Source of the DNA: AC-52 sp044870295
GTDB taxonomy: Bacteria; Actinomycetota; UBA4738
Length of the DNA: 6,777 nucleotides
Reading direction: 5' to 3'
NCBI GenBank assembly: GCA_044870295.1
Contig: JBIOYQ010000211.1
Location: forward strand, 1 to 6,777
The notes beneath the pieces are model-generated. The model made no database searches, had not been told where the DNA came from, and worked only from the letters and a program-made list of their open reading frames with translations. Positions 1-6,645 of the stretch are shown here, piece after piece (position 1 is the stretch's first letter; every line of letters starts with the position of its first letter). A program made the translations under genes and the position numbers.

Positions 1-1
1 G

Positions 2-1639
2 CCCTTCACCAAGGACGACTTCGATCCGCAGATGGAGGATGCCTTGGCGCTCTTCCCCGAGATCGTTGCGGACGAGCGCGTGGGGGTGAAATACGCGGTC
101 AACGGGCTGATCTCGCTCACTCCAGACGGGATGCCGATCGTGGGGGAGACCCCCGAGGTCCGGGGACTGTGGTCCGTGGCGGCCATCTGGGTCAAGGAGG
201 GACCCGGGTTCGGCCGCACCGTGGCGGAGTGGATGACCGATGGTTGCCCGGAGATCGACCCGCATTCCTCCGACATCGCTCGGTTCCACGACCACCAACG
301 GACGAAGCGCCACATCCTGGCCCGGTCCGCCGAGGGCTACAACAAGACGTACGGCATCGTCCACCCCATGGAGCAGTGGGCGTCCAACCGGGACGTGCGG
401 CTGTCGCCGTTCAACGGCCGCGAGCGAGACCTCGGCGCAGTGTTCTACGAGACCGCCGGGTGGGAGCGCCCGTTCTGGTACGAGTCCAACCGGGCGCTGC
501 TCGAGGAGTACGGCAACCGCGTGATGCCCCGCCAGGTGGAATGGGAAGCGCGCTGGTGGTCTCCGATCATCAACGCGGAGCACCTGGCCATGCGGGATCG
601 GGTGGCCATGGTCGATCTGTCCGCCTTTGCCATCATCGACATCGGCGGCCCCGCGGCGCTCGACGTCGTGCAGCGGATGGCCGTGAAGCAGATGGACGTG
701 CCTGTGGGACGCGTGGTGTACACGCCGCTCCTGAACCCGGCGGGGGGCGTGAAGGCCGACCTCACGATGGTGCGCCTGTCCGACGACCGGTTCCGCGTGG
801 TGACCGGGGGGTTCTCCGGGATGGCCGACCGGAAGTGGTTCGCCTCGCACCTTCCCGATGACGGCTCGGCACAGCTCCAGGACCAGACATCGGCGTGGTG
901 CACGCTCGGACTGTGGGGCCCGCACGCCCGAGACGTGCTGGCCGCGGTCACCGAGGACGACGTCTCGCACGAGGGGTTCCCCTTCGCAACCTGTCGGTGG
1001 ATCGAGGTGGACACGCTCTCGGTGCTGGCCTCGCGGATCTCGTACGTGGGCGAGCTCGGCTGGGAGCTGTACGTCCCGATGGAGCAGGGGGCACGTCTGT
1101 GGGACGTCCTGTGGCAGGCGGGAGAGCCGCACGGGGTGGTCCCCGTTGGGATCGGTGTCTATGCCACTACAGCCCGCCTGGAGAAGTCCTACCGGGCCCA
1201 CGGGAACGAGCTCGACCTCGAGTACGACCTGGTGGAGGCGGGCATGGCCGGTCCGTCGGTCAAGGACGACGACTTCATCGGCAGGGACGCATATCTGAAG
1301 CAACGGGTGGAGGATCCGACCGCCGTGCTGTGCACGCTCACGGTGGACGACCCGACGTCGGCGTCCGGGGTCAAGCGATACATGCTCGGGCGCGAGCCGA
1401 TCCTCTCTCGGGACGGCGAGCCGCTCGTGGACGCGAAGGGCCGGCGCTCCCACGTGACCAGTGCAGGCTCTGGGCCTTCGGTGGGCAAGCACATCCTCAT
1501 GGCCTACCTCCCGCCGGATCGGGCGGCGGTCGGCGGGGAGCTCGCCGTCGAGTACTTCGGCGAGCCATATCCGGTGACCGTTGCCGCCGTGGGGAGCACG
1601 CCCCTGTTCGACCCATCGAACGAGCGGCTCAAGCGCTAG
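2..1639 (+). CDS. Dimethylglycine/sarcosine dehydrogenase-like flavoprotein with GcvT-type folate domain, 5' partial
   Basis: The reading frame is open to the left edge (first whole codon at base 2) and ends at TAG 1637-1639, giving 545 visible residues. Family members usually have about 800-850, so the N-terminal FAD/Rossmann part is outside the window. Numbering from the first visible codon, the end of the DAO-type FAD domain is seen as PDGMPIVGE (41-49) and GPGFGRTVAEW (67-77). The linker domain with GAVFYETAGWERPFW (145-159) follows. A GcvT aminomethyltransferase domain (about 175-400) contains NPAGGVKADLT, with the conserved folate-site Asp at 253 (codon 758-760), and RISYVGELGWEL (345-356). 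A GcvT C-terminal barrel covers about 435-530. Known family chemistry is oxidative removal of an N-methyl group with capture of the carbon by tetrahydrofolate. The ETF genes directly behind it fit an ETF-linked dehydrogenase rather than an oxidase. Dimethylglycine, sarcosine or another methylated amine are all possible substrates. The ATG at base 32 is internal, not the start. Confidence 0.88.
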   Translation, partial: PFTKDDFDPQMEDALALFPEIVADERVGVKYAVNGLISLTPDGMPIVGETPEVRGLWSVAAIWVKEGPGFGRTVAEWMTDGCPEIDPHSSDIARFHDHQRTKRHILARSAEGYNKTYGIVHPMEQWASNRDVRLSPFNGRERDLGAVFYETAGWERPFWYESNRALLEEYGNRVMPRQVEWEARWWSPIINAEHLAMRDRVAMVDLSAFAIIDIGGPAALDVVQRMAVKQMDVPVGRVVYTPLLNPAGGVKADLTMVRLSDDRFRVVTGGFSGMADRKWFASHLPDDGSAQLQDQTSAWCTLGLWGPHARDVLAAVTEDDVSHEGFPFATCRWIEVDTLSVLASRISYVGELGWELYVPMEQGARLWDVLWQAGEPHGVVPVGIGVYATTARLEKSYRAHGNELDLEYDLVEAGMAGPSVKDDDFIGRDAYLKQRVEDPTAVLCTLTVDDPTSASGVKRYMLGREPILSRDGEPLVDAKGRRSHVTSAGSGPSVGKHILMAYLPPDRAAVGGELAVEYFGEPYPVTVAAVGSTPLFDPSNERLKR

Positions 1640-1646
1640 CTCATCG

Positions 1647-2417
1647 ATGGACGTCCTGGTCTGCGTGAAACGGGTCCCGGTTACGGGTGGGCGCATCAGC
1701 CTCACCGATGACGAACAGGAGATCGACACCCGGTACCTGGGCTTCACCGTGAGCCCGCACGAGGAGTGCGCGGTCGAGGAGGCCGTTCGGTTGGTCGAGT
1801 CCCATGGAGGCTCGAGCACCGTCCTCACGCTGGGACCAGCGGTCGCCGAGGATCAGCTTCGGGACGCCATGGCCATGGGGGTGAACCGTGGCGTCCTGAT
1901 CGAGGCCGAGGGCCCGGAGTGGGACGGGGGGGCCACGGCCGGCGCCATCGCCCGGGCCATCGCGGACCATCGCGACGCCGGAGTGGCCTACGACCTCCTC
2001 CTGTTCGGCAACGAGTCCGCGGACGCCGGCGGCTACCAGGTCGGGATCCGGGTCGCGCACCTGCTCGACGTGCCCTGCGTGACCGGTGTGAAGCACCTGG
2101 AGATCCAGGATGGGAGGGCCGTGGCCCGGCGGGAGGGTCCCGGCGGCTTCGAGATCTACGAGGTTGCCCTCCCCGCGGTGATCACCGTGAAGGAGGGGAT
2201 CAACCTGCCTCGGTACCCGTCGATCCCCGGGAGGTTGCGCGCCAAGAAGGCCCCGGTGGAGCGGCTGCATCCGGATGCACCGCAACCGGGCCTGGAGAAG
2301 GTTCGGTTGCGGCTCCCCCAAGGGCGCGACAAGCAGGTTGAGATCCTGGGGGACGGGGCCGCCGGGATCGAGCGGGCGGTCGAGGTCCTTCGGCACATCG
2401 GCGTGATGCCGTCGTGA
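1647..2417 (+). CDS. etfB: Electron transfer flavoprotein, beta subunit
   Basis: A 256-residue protein, the normal size for EtfB (about 250-260). The ATG at 1647 was chosen because the product then begins MDVLVCVKRVP, the family's standard N-terminus. It lies 7 bases after the upstream stop, with no strong Shine-Dalgarno, so translation is probably coupled. Visible family marks are SPHEECAVEEAVRL (36-49, matching the usual N-x-x-D-x-x-A-x-E-E-A-x-R-L helix), GNESADAGGYQVG (121-133, the usual G-x-x-x-x-D-x-x-x-x-Q-x-G segment) and INLPRYPSIPGRLRAKK (185-201, the usual EPRYPSLPGIMKAKK-type signature). EtfB pairs with EtfA, carries structural AMP in the classical family, and forms the docking face for dehydrogenases. 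The ETF passes electrons from flavin dehydrogenases to ETF:quinone oxidoreductase. Immediate linkage to the demethylating dehydrogenase suggests that enzyme is its partner; the acyl-CoA dehydrogenase further right is a second possible donor. Confidence 0.93.
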   Translation: MDVLVCVKRVPVTGGRISLTDDEQEIDTRYLGFTVSPHEECAVEEAVRLVESHGGSSTVLTLGPAVAEDQLRDAMAMGVNRGVLIEAEGPEWDGGATAGAIARAIADHRDAGVAYDLLLFGNESADAGGYQVGIRVAHLLDVPCVTGVKHLEIQDGRAVARREGPGGFEIYEVALPAVITVKEGINLPRYPSIPGRLRAKKAPVERLHPDAPQPGLEKVRLRLPQGRDKQVEILGDGAAGIERAVEVLRHIGVMPS

Positions 2418-3397
2418 TCCTCGGCCTGGTCGAACACGATGGCGAAGAGGTCTTGGAACCGTCGCTCCAGATGCTGACGCTGGGACGACGCGTGGCGGAG
2501 CGGCTCGGCGAGCCGCTCGCCGCGCTCGTCGTCGGACCGGACGCCGGACCAGTGGTGGATGGCCTCGCCGCCTTCGGCGTCGAGGCCGTCCACCACGCCG
2601 TGGACGATCGGCTCGATCGTTACGCGCCGGAGGCGTGGGCGGCCTGTCTCCTGGACCTGATGGGAAGGACCGGCCCGAGCGCGGTCCTGGCCGCCGGCAC
2701 CGACCGGGGGAACGAGGTGATGGCCAACGTCGGGGCTCGAACGGCCCTGCCGATGGCCGCCAACTGCACCGAGGTGGAACCGGGCGAGCCGGGCACCCCC
2801 TACCTGATCTCCCGGCTCCGATGGGGCGGCAGCCTGCTCGAGGACGCTCGTTTGCACGGGGACGTCAAGCTGCTGACGGTCGCCCCCCATGCCGTCCGGG
2901 CGGAGGAAGGGCCCCCGGCCGGCGGACGGTCCGTCGAGGAGTTCTCCCCGAAACTTCAGGACGCCGACCTCCGAGTGCAGGTGACCCGGGAGGAAGGACG
3001 GCCGGCGGGCAAGGTGTCGCTGCCCGAGGCCCGAGTGGTGGTGGGGGGCGGACGCGGCGTGGGAGGCCCTGACGGGTTCGGCCCGCTCGAGGAGCTCGCT
3101 GAGCTCCTCGGTGGCGTGGTCGGATGCTCCCGCGTGGTCACCAGCCTGGGGTGGCGTCCCCACACGGACCAGGTGGGACAGACCGGGGTGCGCATCGCGC
3201 CGGACATCTACATCGCCTGCGGCATCAGCGGAGCCATCCAGCACATGGTGGGGGCCAAGGGGGCCAAACGGATCATGGTCATCAACACCGATCCCCAGGC
3301 GCCCATCCTGTCCCATGCCGACTACGCGATCATCGGCGACGTGCAACAGGTCGTCCCGGCGCTTGTCTCCGCGATCAAGCAGGCGAAGAGCCGGTAG
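2414..3397 (+). CDS. etfA: Electron transfer flavoprotein, alpha subunit
   Basis: A 327-residue protein of usual EtfA length. It starts with GTG at 2414-2416, which overlaps the etfB stop (TGA 2415-2417) in the arrangement GTGA, typical of translational coupling and equimolar subunits. The N-terminal half (about 1-195) is the less conserved ETF N-domain. The C-terminal FAD-binding domain is clear: VVVGGGRG (208-215), GCSR (237-240, the FAD-contacting Ser-Arg), QVGQTG (253-258), GISGAIQH (270-277) and INTDPQAPI (290-298), followed by ADYAIIGD (302-309). Together these form the FAD site that accepts electrons from the dehydrogenase. One small departure is TSLGW (243-247), where many EtfA proteins read VDAGW. 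Everything else points to a functional subunit. The gene closes the three-gene block; a terminator-like hairpin begins 17 bases after the stop. Confidence 0.95.
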   Translation: MILGLVEHDGEEVLEPSLQMLTLGRRVAERLGEPLAALVVGPDAGPVVDGLAAFGVEAVHHAVDDRLDRYAPEAWAACLLDLMGRTGPSAVLAAGTDRGNEVMANVGARTALPMAANCTEVEPGEPGTPYLISRLRWGGSLLEDARLHGDVKLLTVAPHAVRAEEGPPAGGRSVEEFSPKLQDADLRVQVTREEGRPAGKVSLPEARVVVGGGRGVGGPDGFGPLEELAELLGGVVGCSRVVTSLGWRPHTDQVGQTGVRIAPDIYIACGISGAIQHMVGAKGAKRIMVINTDPQAPILSHADYAIIGDVQQVVPALVSAIKQAKSR

Positions 3398-3414
3398 GGC
3401 GCGGGTCCCGGGGC

Positions 3415-3439
3415 ATGCCTCCGGTTGCATCGGAGGCGT
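3415..3439 (+). terminator. Terminator-like hairpin after etfA
   Basis: GCCTCCG (3417-3423) and CGGAGGC (3431-3437) pair perfectly around a 7-base loop. The stem can extend by a U-G and an A-U pair to 3415-3439, nine pairs in all. It lies just behind the etfA stop and before the next gene. No run of T follows (GTTCCGTCC), so it would be a U-poor, actinobacterial-style terminator or just a 3'-end stabiliser. Confidence 0.5.
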
Positions 3440-3603
3440 TCCGTCCGGGACAATGAAGATTCTCATGTGCCGGTTCGGGGTACGCCACGCGTATCGGGGC
3501 CCGCGAGTAGGCCCCGCGCGCCAAACGAACGCGCGCGCCGCCTGATCCGGCGAACCGGCCTCCACCGCCACGGGTCGCACCGCCCGCGGAGGCCCGCCCC
3601 AAC

Positions 3604-3612
3604 GAGGAGGAG
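3604..3612 (+). promoter_or_regulatory. Strong ribosome binding site of the PLP enzyme gene
   Basis: GAGGAGGAG lies 7 bases before ATG 3620. It fixes that codon as the start against the longer in-frame reading that begins near 3425. Confidence 0.85.
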
Positions 3613-3619
3613 CCGCACG

Positions 3620-4654
3620 ATGGACTGGAATCGCTTCGAGCGGCCGCTCTCGTCGATGCTCGACGGGATCGGTTCCACGCCGCTGGTGCGGCTGCGGAAG
3701 ATCGAACCAGCAGGCCACGAGCTACTGGCGAAGGTGGAGTGGTACGGGCCGACGGGCTCGGTCAAGGACCGGATCTACGCCTTCATGATCGAGCGCGCGG
3801 AGCGCCGAGGTGAGCTCCGTCCCGGGATGACCATCATGGAATGCACGACCGGCAACGCCGGGATCGCCTGTTCCGCGGTGGCCGCGATCAAGGGGTACCC
3901 CTGCGTCATCGTGATGCCGGAGGGCATGAGCGAGGAGCGCAAGAAGATGATCCTCGCCTACGGAGCCGAGCTCGTCCTCACGCCCGGTGCCGGGACCGAC
4001 ATCGATCTCGGGTTGGCCAAGGTGCGGGAGATGGTGGCGGCCCATCCCGGCCGGTACTTCGTGCCGGCCGAGTTCGAGAATCCCGACAACGTGGAGGCCC
4101 AGATGGAGTCGGGCCGAGAGATCTGGGAGCAGACGGGCGGATCGCTCGACGCCGTGGTCGCCGCTCAGGGAACCGGCGGGTGGATCACCGGCGTCGCCCG
4201 GTATCTGAAGCGGAAGGATCCGAGCGTGCTCGCGTACGCGGTGGAGCCGTCCGAGTGTCCGCTGATCTCGGAGCACAGATGGGGAACCCACGGCGTGCCG
4301 GGGATCGGTGACGGCATCGTCCCACGCAACCTGGACCTTCAGCTGATGGACGGGATGGTGACGGCGTCGACGGACGAGGCGCTGGAGATGGCGCGCCGCC
4401 TGGCCAGGGAGGAGGGCTTGCTGTGTGGACCCTCATCCGGGATCAACGTCGCCGCGTCCCTGAAGGTCGTGGAGAAGCACCCCGAGTATCGGCGGATCGT
4501 CACCGTCGTGGCGGATACGGGGCAGCGGTATCTTTCCGGTGAACTCTTCGGGGACGAGTCGGACGCCTCCGTCCCCAAGCGAGAGCACCACCTGGACCCC
4601 TACTCCATCGAGCAGCTCCGGCTCTATTCGGGCAGCCTCGAGTTCATCTACTGA
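3620..4654 (+). CDS. PLP-dependent enzyme of the cysteine synthase / cystathionine beta-synthase family
   Basis: A 344-residue fold-type II PLP enzyme; CysK proteins are usually about 300-320, so it has a C-terminal extension of roughly 30 residues and no CBS-domain pair. IGSTPLVRL (17-25) is the standard start of the family. GPTGSVKDR (43-51) carries the PLP-binding Lys49. PEGMSEERKKMILAYGAEL (100-118) is the usual MSxERRxxxxAYGAEL helix. CGPSSGINVAAS (269-280) supplies the Ser near the pyridine nitrogen, and DTGQRYLS (299-306) is the usual DxGxRYLS. Two loops differ from textbook CysK: TTGNAG (76-81) in place of TSGNTG, and GTGGW (184-188) in place of GTGGT. The general reaction is beta-replacement on serine, O-acetylserine or a similar amino acid with a thiol or sulfide. 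The altered loops make the exact substrate uncertain, so no gene symbol is given. It stands alone between two gaps, so its link to the ETF block is positional only. Confidence 0.85.
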   Translation: MDWNRFERPLSSMLDGIGSTPLVRLRKIEPAGHELLAKVEWYGPTGSVKDRIYAFMIERAERRGELRPGMTIMECTTGNAGIACSAVAAIKGYPCVIVMPEGMSEERKKMILAYGAELVLTPGAGTDIDLGLAKVREMVAAHPGRYFVPAEFENPDNVEAQMESGREIWEQTGGSLDAVVAAQGTGGWITGVARYLKRKDPSVLAYAVEPSECPLISEHRWGTHGVPGIGDGIVPRNLDLQLMDGMVTASTDEALEMARRLAREEGLLCGPSSGINVAASLKVVEKHPEYRRIVTVVADTGQRYLSGELFGDESDASVPKREHHLDPYSIEQLRLYSGSLEFIY

Positions 4655-4666
4655 GCCGCCGATCGG

Positions 4667-4697
4667 CTGAACCACCGTTCAGTCGGCGCGCTATGCT
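4667..4697 (+). promoter_or_regulatory. Promoter of the acyl-CoA dehydrogenase gene with TetR-type operator (site 1)
   Basis: TGAACCACCGTTCA (4668-4681) is a perfect inverted repeat of 5-base arms around 4 bases; flanking C4667 and G4682 extend the arms to 6. A -10 box, TATGCT (4692-4697), starts 24 bases after the operator start. The -35 position (CTGAAC 4667-4672, 19-base spacer) therefore lies inside the operator. Start of transcription near 4703-4705 would leave a leader of only about 12 bases, just long enough for the ribosome site. Confidence 0.65.
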
Positions 4698-4703
4698 CGA
4701 CTC

Positions 4704-4708
4704 GGAGG
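4704..4708 (+). promoter_or_regulatory. Ribosome binding site deciding the GTG start of the acyl-CoA dehydrogenase
   Basis: GGAGG is 7 bases before GTG 4716 but 19 bases before the next in-frame ATG (4728), so GTG is preferred. Confidence 0.75.
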
Positions 4709-4715
4709 TGAGTCC

Positions 4716-5891
4716 GTGGCGTTCCCCATGACCGACGATGACCGAGCGATCCAGGACACGGCACGGCGGTTCGTCGACGACGAACTGATCCCGCATGAGC
4801 TCGAGGCCGAGATGAACGCCGGCCAACTCCCCCGAGACGTCATCGATCGGCAGCAAGCCAGGCTTCGGGAGCTCGGCCTGTGGTCCATCAACATGCCGAG
4901 GGACCTGGGCGGGGCCGAGCTCACCACGTTCCAGCAGGTGCTGGTGTCGGAGCAGATCGGCCGGGTCACCAACGGCCTCGGGTGGGTCCTGCACACCGGT
5001 CCCGAGTGGGCCGTGGGCGTGTTCTCCGCCGACCAGGTGGATCGATATCTGAAGCCCATGGTCGCCGGGGACAAGCGCGAGTGCTACGCGATCACGGAGC
5101 CGAACGCGGGCTCCGACGTGGACGCGATCGAGGCCACGGCGCACTGGGAGGGTGGCGACTACATCCTGAACGGGACGAAGTGGCACGTCACCTCGTTCAA
5201 CAAAGCTGAGGTGGTCTTCTTCCAGGCCAAGCTGGCCGACGGCCCGAACGCCGGGTCCCATGGGCTGTTCATCGTCGACATCCCGTCCGAGGGTTTGCGG
5301 ATGGTGCGCGCACCCGCCTATACGCACACGTACGCGGACCAGCACGCGATCCTGGAGTTCGAGGACGTGCGGGTGCCGGCGGCCAACCTAATCGGGGACG
5401 AGGGCGGTGGCATGGACTTCACGTACGCCTGGTTCCGGTACGAGCGATTGATGATCGCCGCCCGATGCTGCGGGGCGGCCGAGCGCCTGATCGAGGAGGC
5501 AACGGCCTTCGCCAAGGAGCGGGTCCAGTTCGGACAGCCGATCATGTCCTACCAGGCCATCCAGCACATGCTGGCCGACTCGCTGACCGAGCTGTGGGCT
5601 TCGCGTCTCATGACCTATCGCGTGGGGCAGGAGATCGACGAGGACGTCGACGTCAAGGTCCAGCACGCGCACTGCTCCATGGCCAAGCTCTATGCGAGCG
5701 AGATGGCCAACCGCGTGGCCGACCGCGCGGTGCAGATCTTCGGGGGCCGCGGCTACATGCGCGAGAACATCGCCGAACGGTTCTACCGAGAGCTGCGGGT
5801 CGACCGGATCTGGGAGGGCACGTCCGAGATCCAACGCAACATCATCGCCGACCAGCTGGCCAAGCGGGGCGCCGGAACGCTCGCCGGCTGA
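4716..5891 (+). CDS. Acyl-CoA dehydrogenase family protein
   Basis: A 391-residue protein, normal length for a single-domain acyl-CoA dehydrogenase (380-400). The N-terminal helical domain (about 5-120) leads into the beta-barrel with the signature ITEPNAGSD (126-134) and NGTKWHVTS (152-160). The C-terminal helical domain has FAKERVQFGQPIMSYQAIQ (265-283), QIFGGRGYM (340-348) and RIWEGTSEIQRN (364-375). Glu367, in the W-E-G-T motif, sits at the catalytic-base position of medium- and short-chain enzymes. Known chemistry is alpha,beta-dehydrogenation of an acyl-CoA by FAD with electrons passed to ETF; etfBA lies 1.3 kb upstream. Acyl chain preference cannot be read from sequence. The gene starts with GTG, has its own promoter with a TetR-type operator, and converges on the tetR gene with only 14 bases between stops, so control by that neighbour is likely. 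Confidence 0.92.
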   Translation: MAFPMTDDDRAIQDTARRFVDDELIPHELEAEMNAGQLPRDVIDRQQARLRELGLWSINMPRDLGGAELTTFQQVLVSEQIGRVTNGLGWVLHTGPEWAVGVFSADQVDRYLKPMVAGDKRECYAITEPNAGSDVDAIEATAHWEGGDYILNGTKWHVTSFNKAEVVFFQAKLADGPNAGSHGLFIVDIPSEGLRMVRAPAYTHTYADQHAILEFEDVRVPAANLIGDEGGGMDFTYAWFRYERLMIAARCCGAAERLIEEATAFAKERVQFGQPIMSYQAIQHMLADSLTELWASRLMTYRVGQEIDEDVDVKVQHAHCSMAKLYASEMANRVADRAVQIFGGRGYMRENIAERFYRELRVDRIWEGTSEIQRNIIADQLAKRGAGTLAG

Positions 5892-5901
5892 GCGGCGAGC
5901 G
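5878..5901. terminator. Shared bidirectional terminator hairpin between convergent genes
   Basis: CGCTCGCCG (5878-5886) and CGGCGAGCG (5893-5901) form a perfect nine-pair stem with a 6-base loop, GCTGAG. The TGA stop of the acyl-CoA dehydrogenase (5889-5891) lies in the loop, and the regulator's stop is five bases beyond the stem. No T-tract follows on either strand. Position between two convergent stops supports a terminator or 3'-end barrier. Confidence 0.6.
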
Positions 5902-5905
5902 CGAG

Positions 5906-6520
5906 CTACAGGTCGAACCCGATTTCCTGCGCGGCGACCTCCATGCACGCCCGGTGCATCCGCTCTGGTGAGACCTGGCTGTCGTTCATGATCACCTGGA
6001 TGGCCAGGCCGTCGATGAGCGAGCCGAGCCGGAGGGCGATCTCGTCGGCGTCTCGTGCCGGGAACTCGCCGGCCGCCTGTCCAGCACGGATGATGTCGGC
6101 GATGGACTGGCGCCACCGCTGGTCCAGGATCTCGCGGTCCTTCGCCATCTGAGGATCCCGTAGAGCTCGCACCCATACCTCGATCCACAGGGCCCACTCG
6201 TCGAGCTTGCTGTCCTCTGGCAGGTACCCGGGGACCGACAGGTCGATCACGCGACGCAATTGCTCCTTCGCGGTGGGCAGCCGGCGAATCTCGCGAGACA
6301 TCCGGACGAAGAAGTCGTCGTTGGCGAATGTCAGGGCCTCGGCCAGCAGGCGGTCCTTGGAGTCGAAGTAGTAGAGGATCAGCCCGGGAGAGACGCCGGC
6401 GGCGTCGGCCACATCGGAGATCCTCGTCTCGGCCAGCCCACGCTCGGTGATCACGCGCGCGGCCGCGTCCAGGATCTCCTGGTGCCGGTCCTTCGTCCCC
6501 CTGGGCCGAACCGCGCTCAT
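5906..6520 (-). CDS. TetR/AcrR family transcriptional regulator (BetI-like C-terminal domain)
   Basis: A 204-residue regulator, typical for TetR. The ATG at 6520-6518 is preferred over GTG 6526 because GGGAGG (6532-6527) stands 6 bases before the ATG but touches the GTG. The N-terminal helix-turn-helix is clear: RHQEILDAAARVITERG (12-28) then TRISDVADAAGVSPGLILYYF (33-52 region), followed by SKDRLL. The GLILYYF form resembles BetI-type regulators. The C-terminal domain (about 85-200) has WIEVWVRALRDP (112-123), AGEFPARDADEIALRLGSLIDG (150-171 region) and NDSQVSPERM (179-188), as in the TetR_C_6/BetI-like group. Such proteins are dimers that usually repress and release DNA on binding a small molecule. 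Three matching palindromes lie before this gene, the acyl-CoA dehydrogenase and the divergent oxidoreductase, suggesting autoregulation and local control. The inducer is unknown; an acyl-CoA or a related metabolite of the controlled enzymes is a guess. Confidence 0.92.
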   Translation of the reverse strand: MSAVRPRGTKDRHQEILDAAARVITERGLAETRISDVADAAGVSPGLILYYFDSKDRLLAEALTFANDDFFVRMSREIRRLPTAKEQLRRVIDLSVPGYLPEDSKLDEWALWIEVWVRALRDPQMAKDREILDQRWRQSIADIIRAGQAAGEFPARDADEIALRLGSLIDGLAIQVIMNDSQVSPERMHRACMEVAAQEIGFDL

Positions 6521-6526
6521 CCGCAC

Positions 6527-6532
6527 CCTCCC
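6527..6532 (-). promoter_or_regulatory. Ribosome binding site of the TetR gene
   Basis: On the minus strand GGGAGG is followed by 6 bases and then ATG (6520). It is what selects this start over the GTG six bases upstream. Confidence 0.7.
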
Positions 6533-6577
6533 GTCCCTTGAACGCCGAACAGTCTCGCAAGCCCACCCGTCCTTGTT

Positions 6578-6591
6578 TGAACAGCCGTTCA
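6578..6591. promoter_or_regulatory. TetR-type operator before the tetR gene (site 2)
   Basis: TGAACAGCCGTTCA has the same arms and spacer length as the site before the acyl-CoA dehydrogenase. It lies 58-71 bases upstream of the tetR ATG, in the 190-base divergent gap. I could not find a convincing -10/-35 pair for tetR next to it, so its exact placement relative to that promoter is open. Confidence 0.6.
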
Positions 6592-6645
6592 GCGAACCAT
6601 ACCTGGTCAGGCGGGGGTGTCAACCCGGGGCAACGGCCCTCGGGC

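Larger units (their letters stand above)
3398..3619 (+). other. Structured 222-base gap / possible leader of the PLP enzyme gene
   Basis: Beyond the terminator-like hairpin, this gap holds more GC-rich inverted repeats. CGGGGCC (3495-3501) pairs with GGCCCCG (3510-3516) around 8 bases. CGCGCG (3515-3520) pairs with CGCGCG (3530-3535), sharing bases with the previous stem so the two are alternatives. GGCCTCC (3557-3563) pairs with GGAGGCC (3588-3594), with a possible inner CGGG/CCCG pairing. A weak promoter may be TTGCAT (3425-3430), 18 bases, GACAAT (3449-3454). A 30-codon open frame from ATG 3453 to TGA 3543-3545 begins MKILMCRFG but has only a poor GGGA ribosome site two bases upstream. None of this matches a riboswitch class I can recognise. 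Confidence 0.35.

Noticed and set aside
1581..1646. In-frame upstream extension of etfB
   Set aside because: It overlaps the end of the dehydrogenase gene and adds 22 residues unlike EtfB; the ATG at 1647 gives the standard MDVLVCVKRVP start.
3425..3619. In-frame upstream extension of the PLP enzyme (65 extra residues)
   Set aside because: The extension is Arg/Pro-rich low-complexity sequence unlike the family N-terminus, and a strong GAGGAGGAG site stands 7 bases before ATG 3620.
2156..3718. Long minus-strand open frame of 520 codons opposite etfB/etfA
   Set aside because: It is Arg/His/Gly/Pro-rich with no domain, and lies opposite two clearly conserved genes; long antisense frames are common in high-GC coding DNA.
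4644..5345. Minus-strand open frame of 233 codons opposite the acyl-CoA dehydrogenase
   Set aside because: No recognisable domain, no ribosome site seen, and it runs opposite conserved dehydrogenase motifs.
6521..6526. GTG at 6526 as the tetR start
   Set aside because: The GGGAGG ribosome site directly abuts it with no spacing, while ATG 6520 is correctly spaced at 6 bases.
6539..6543. Fourth TGAAC element near the tetR start
   Set aside because: Only one arm is present; the matching GTTCA arm four bases later is missing, so it is at most a half-site.
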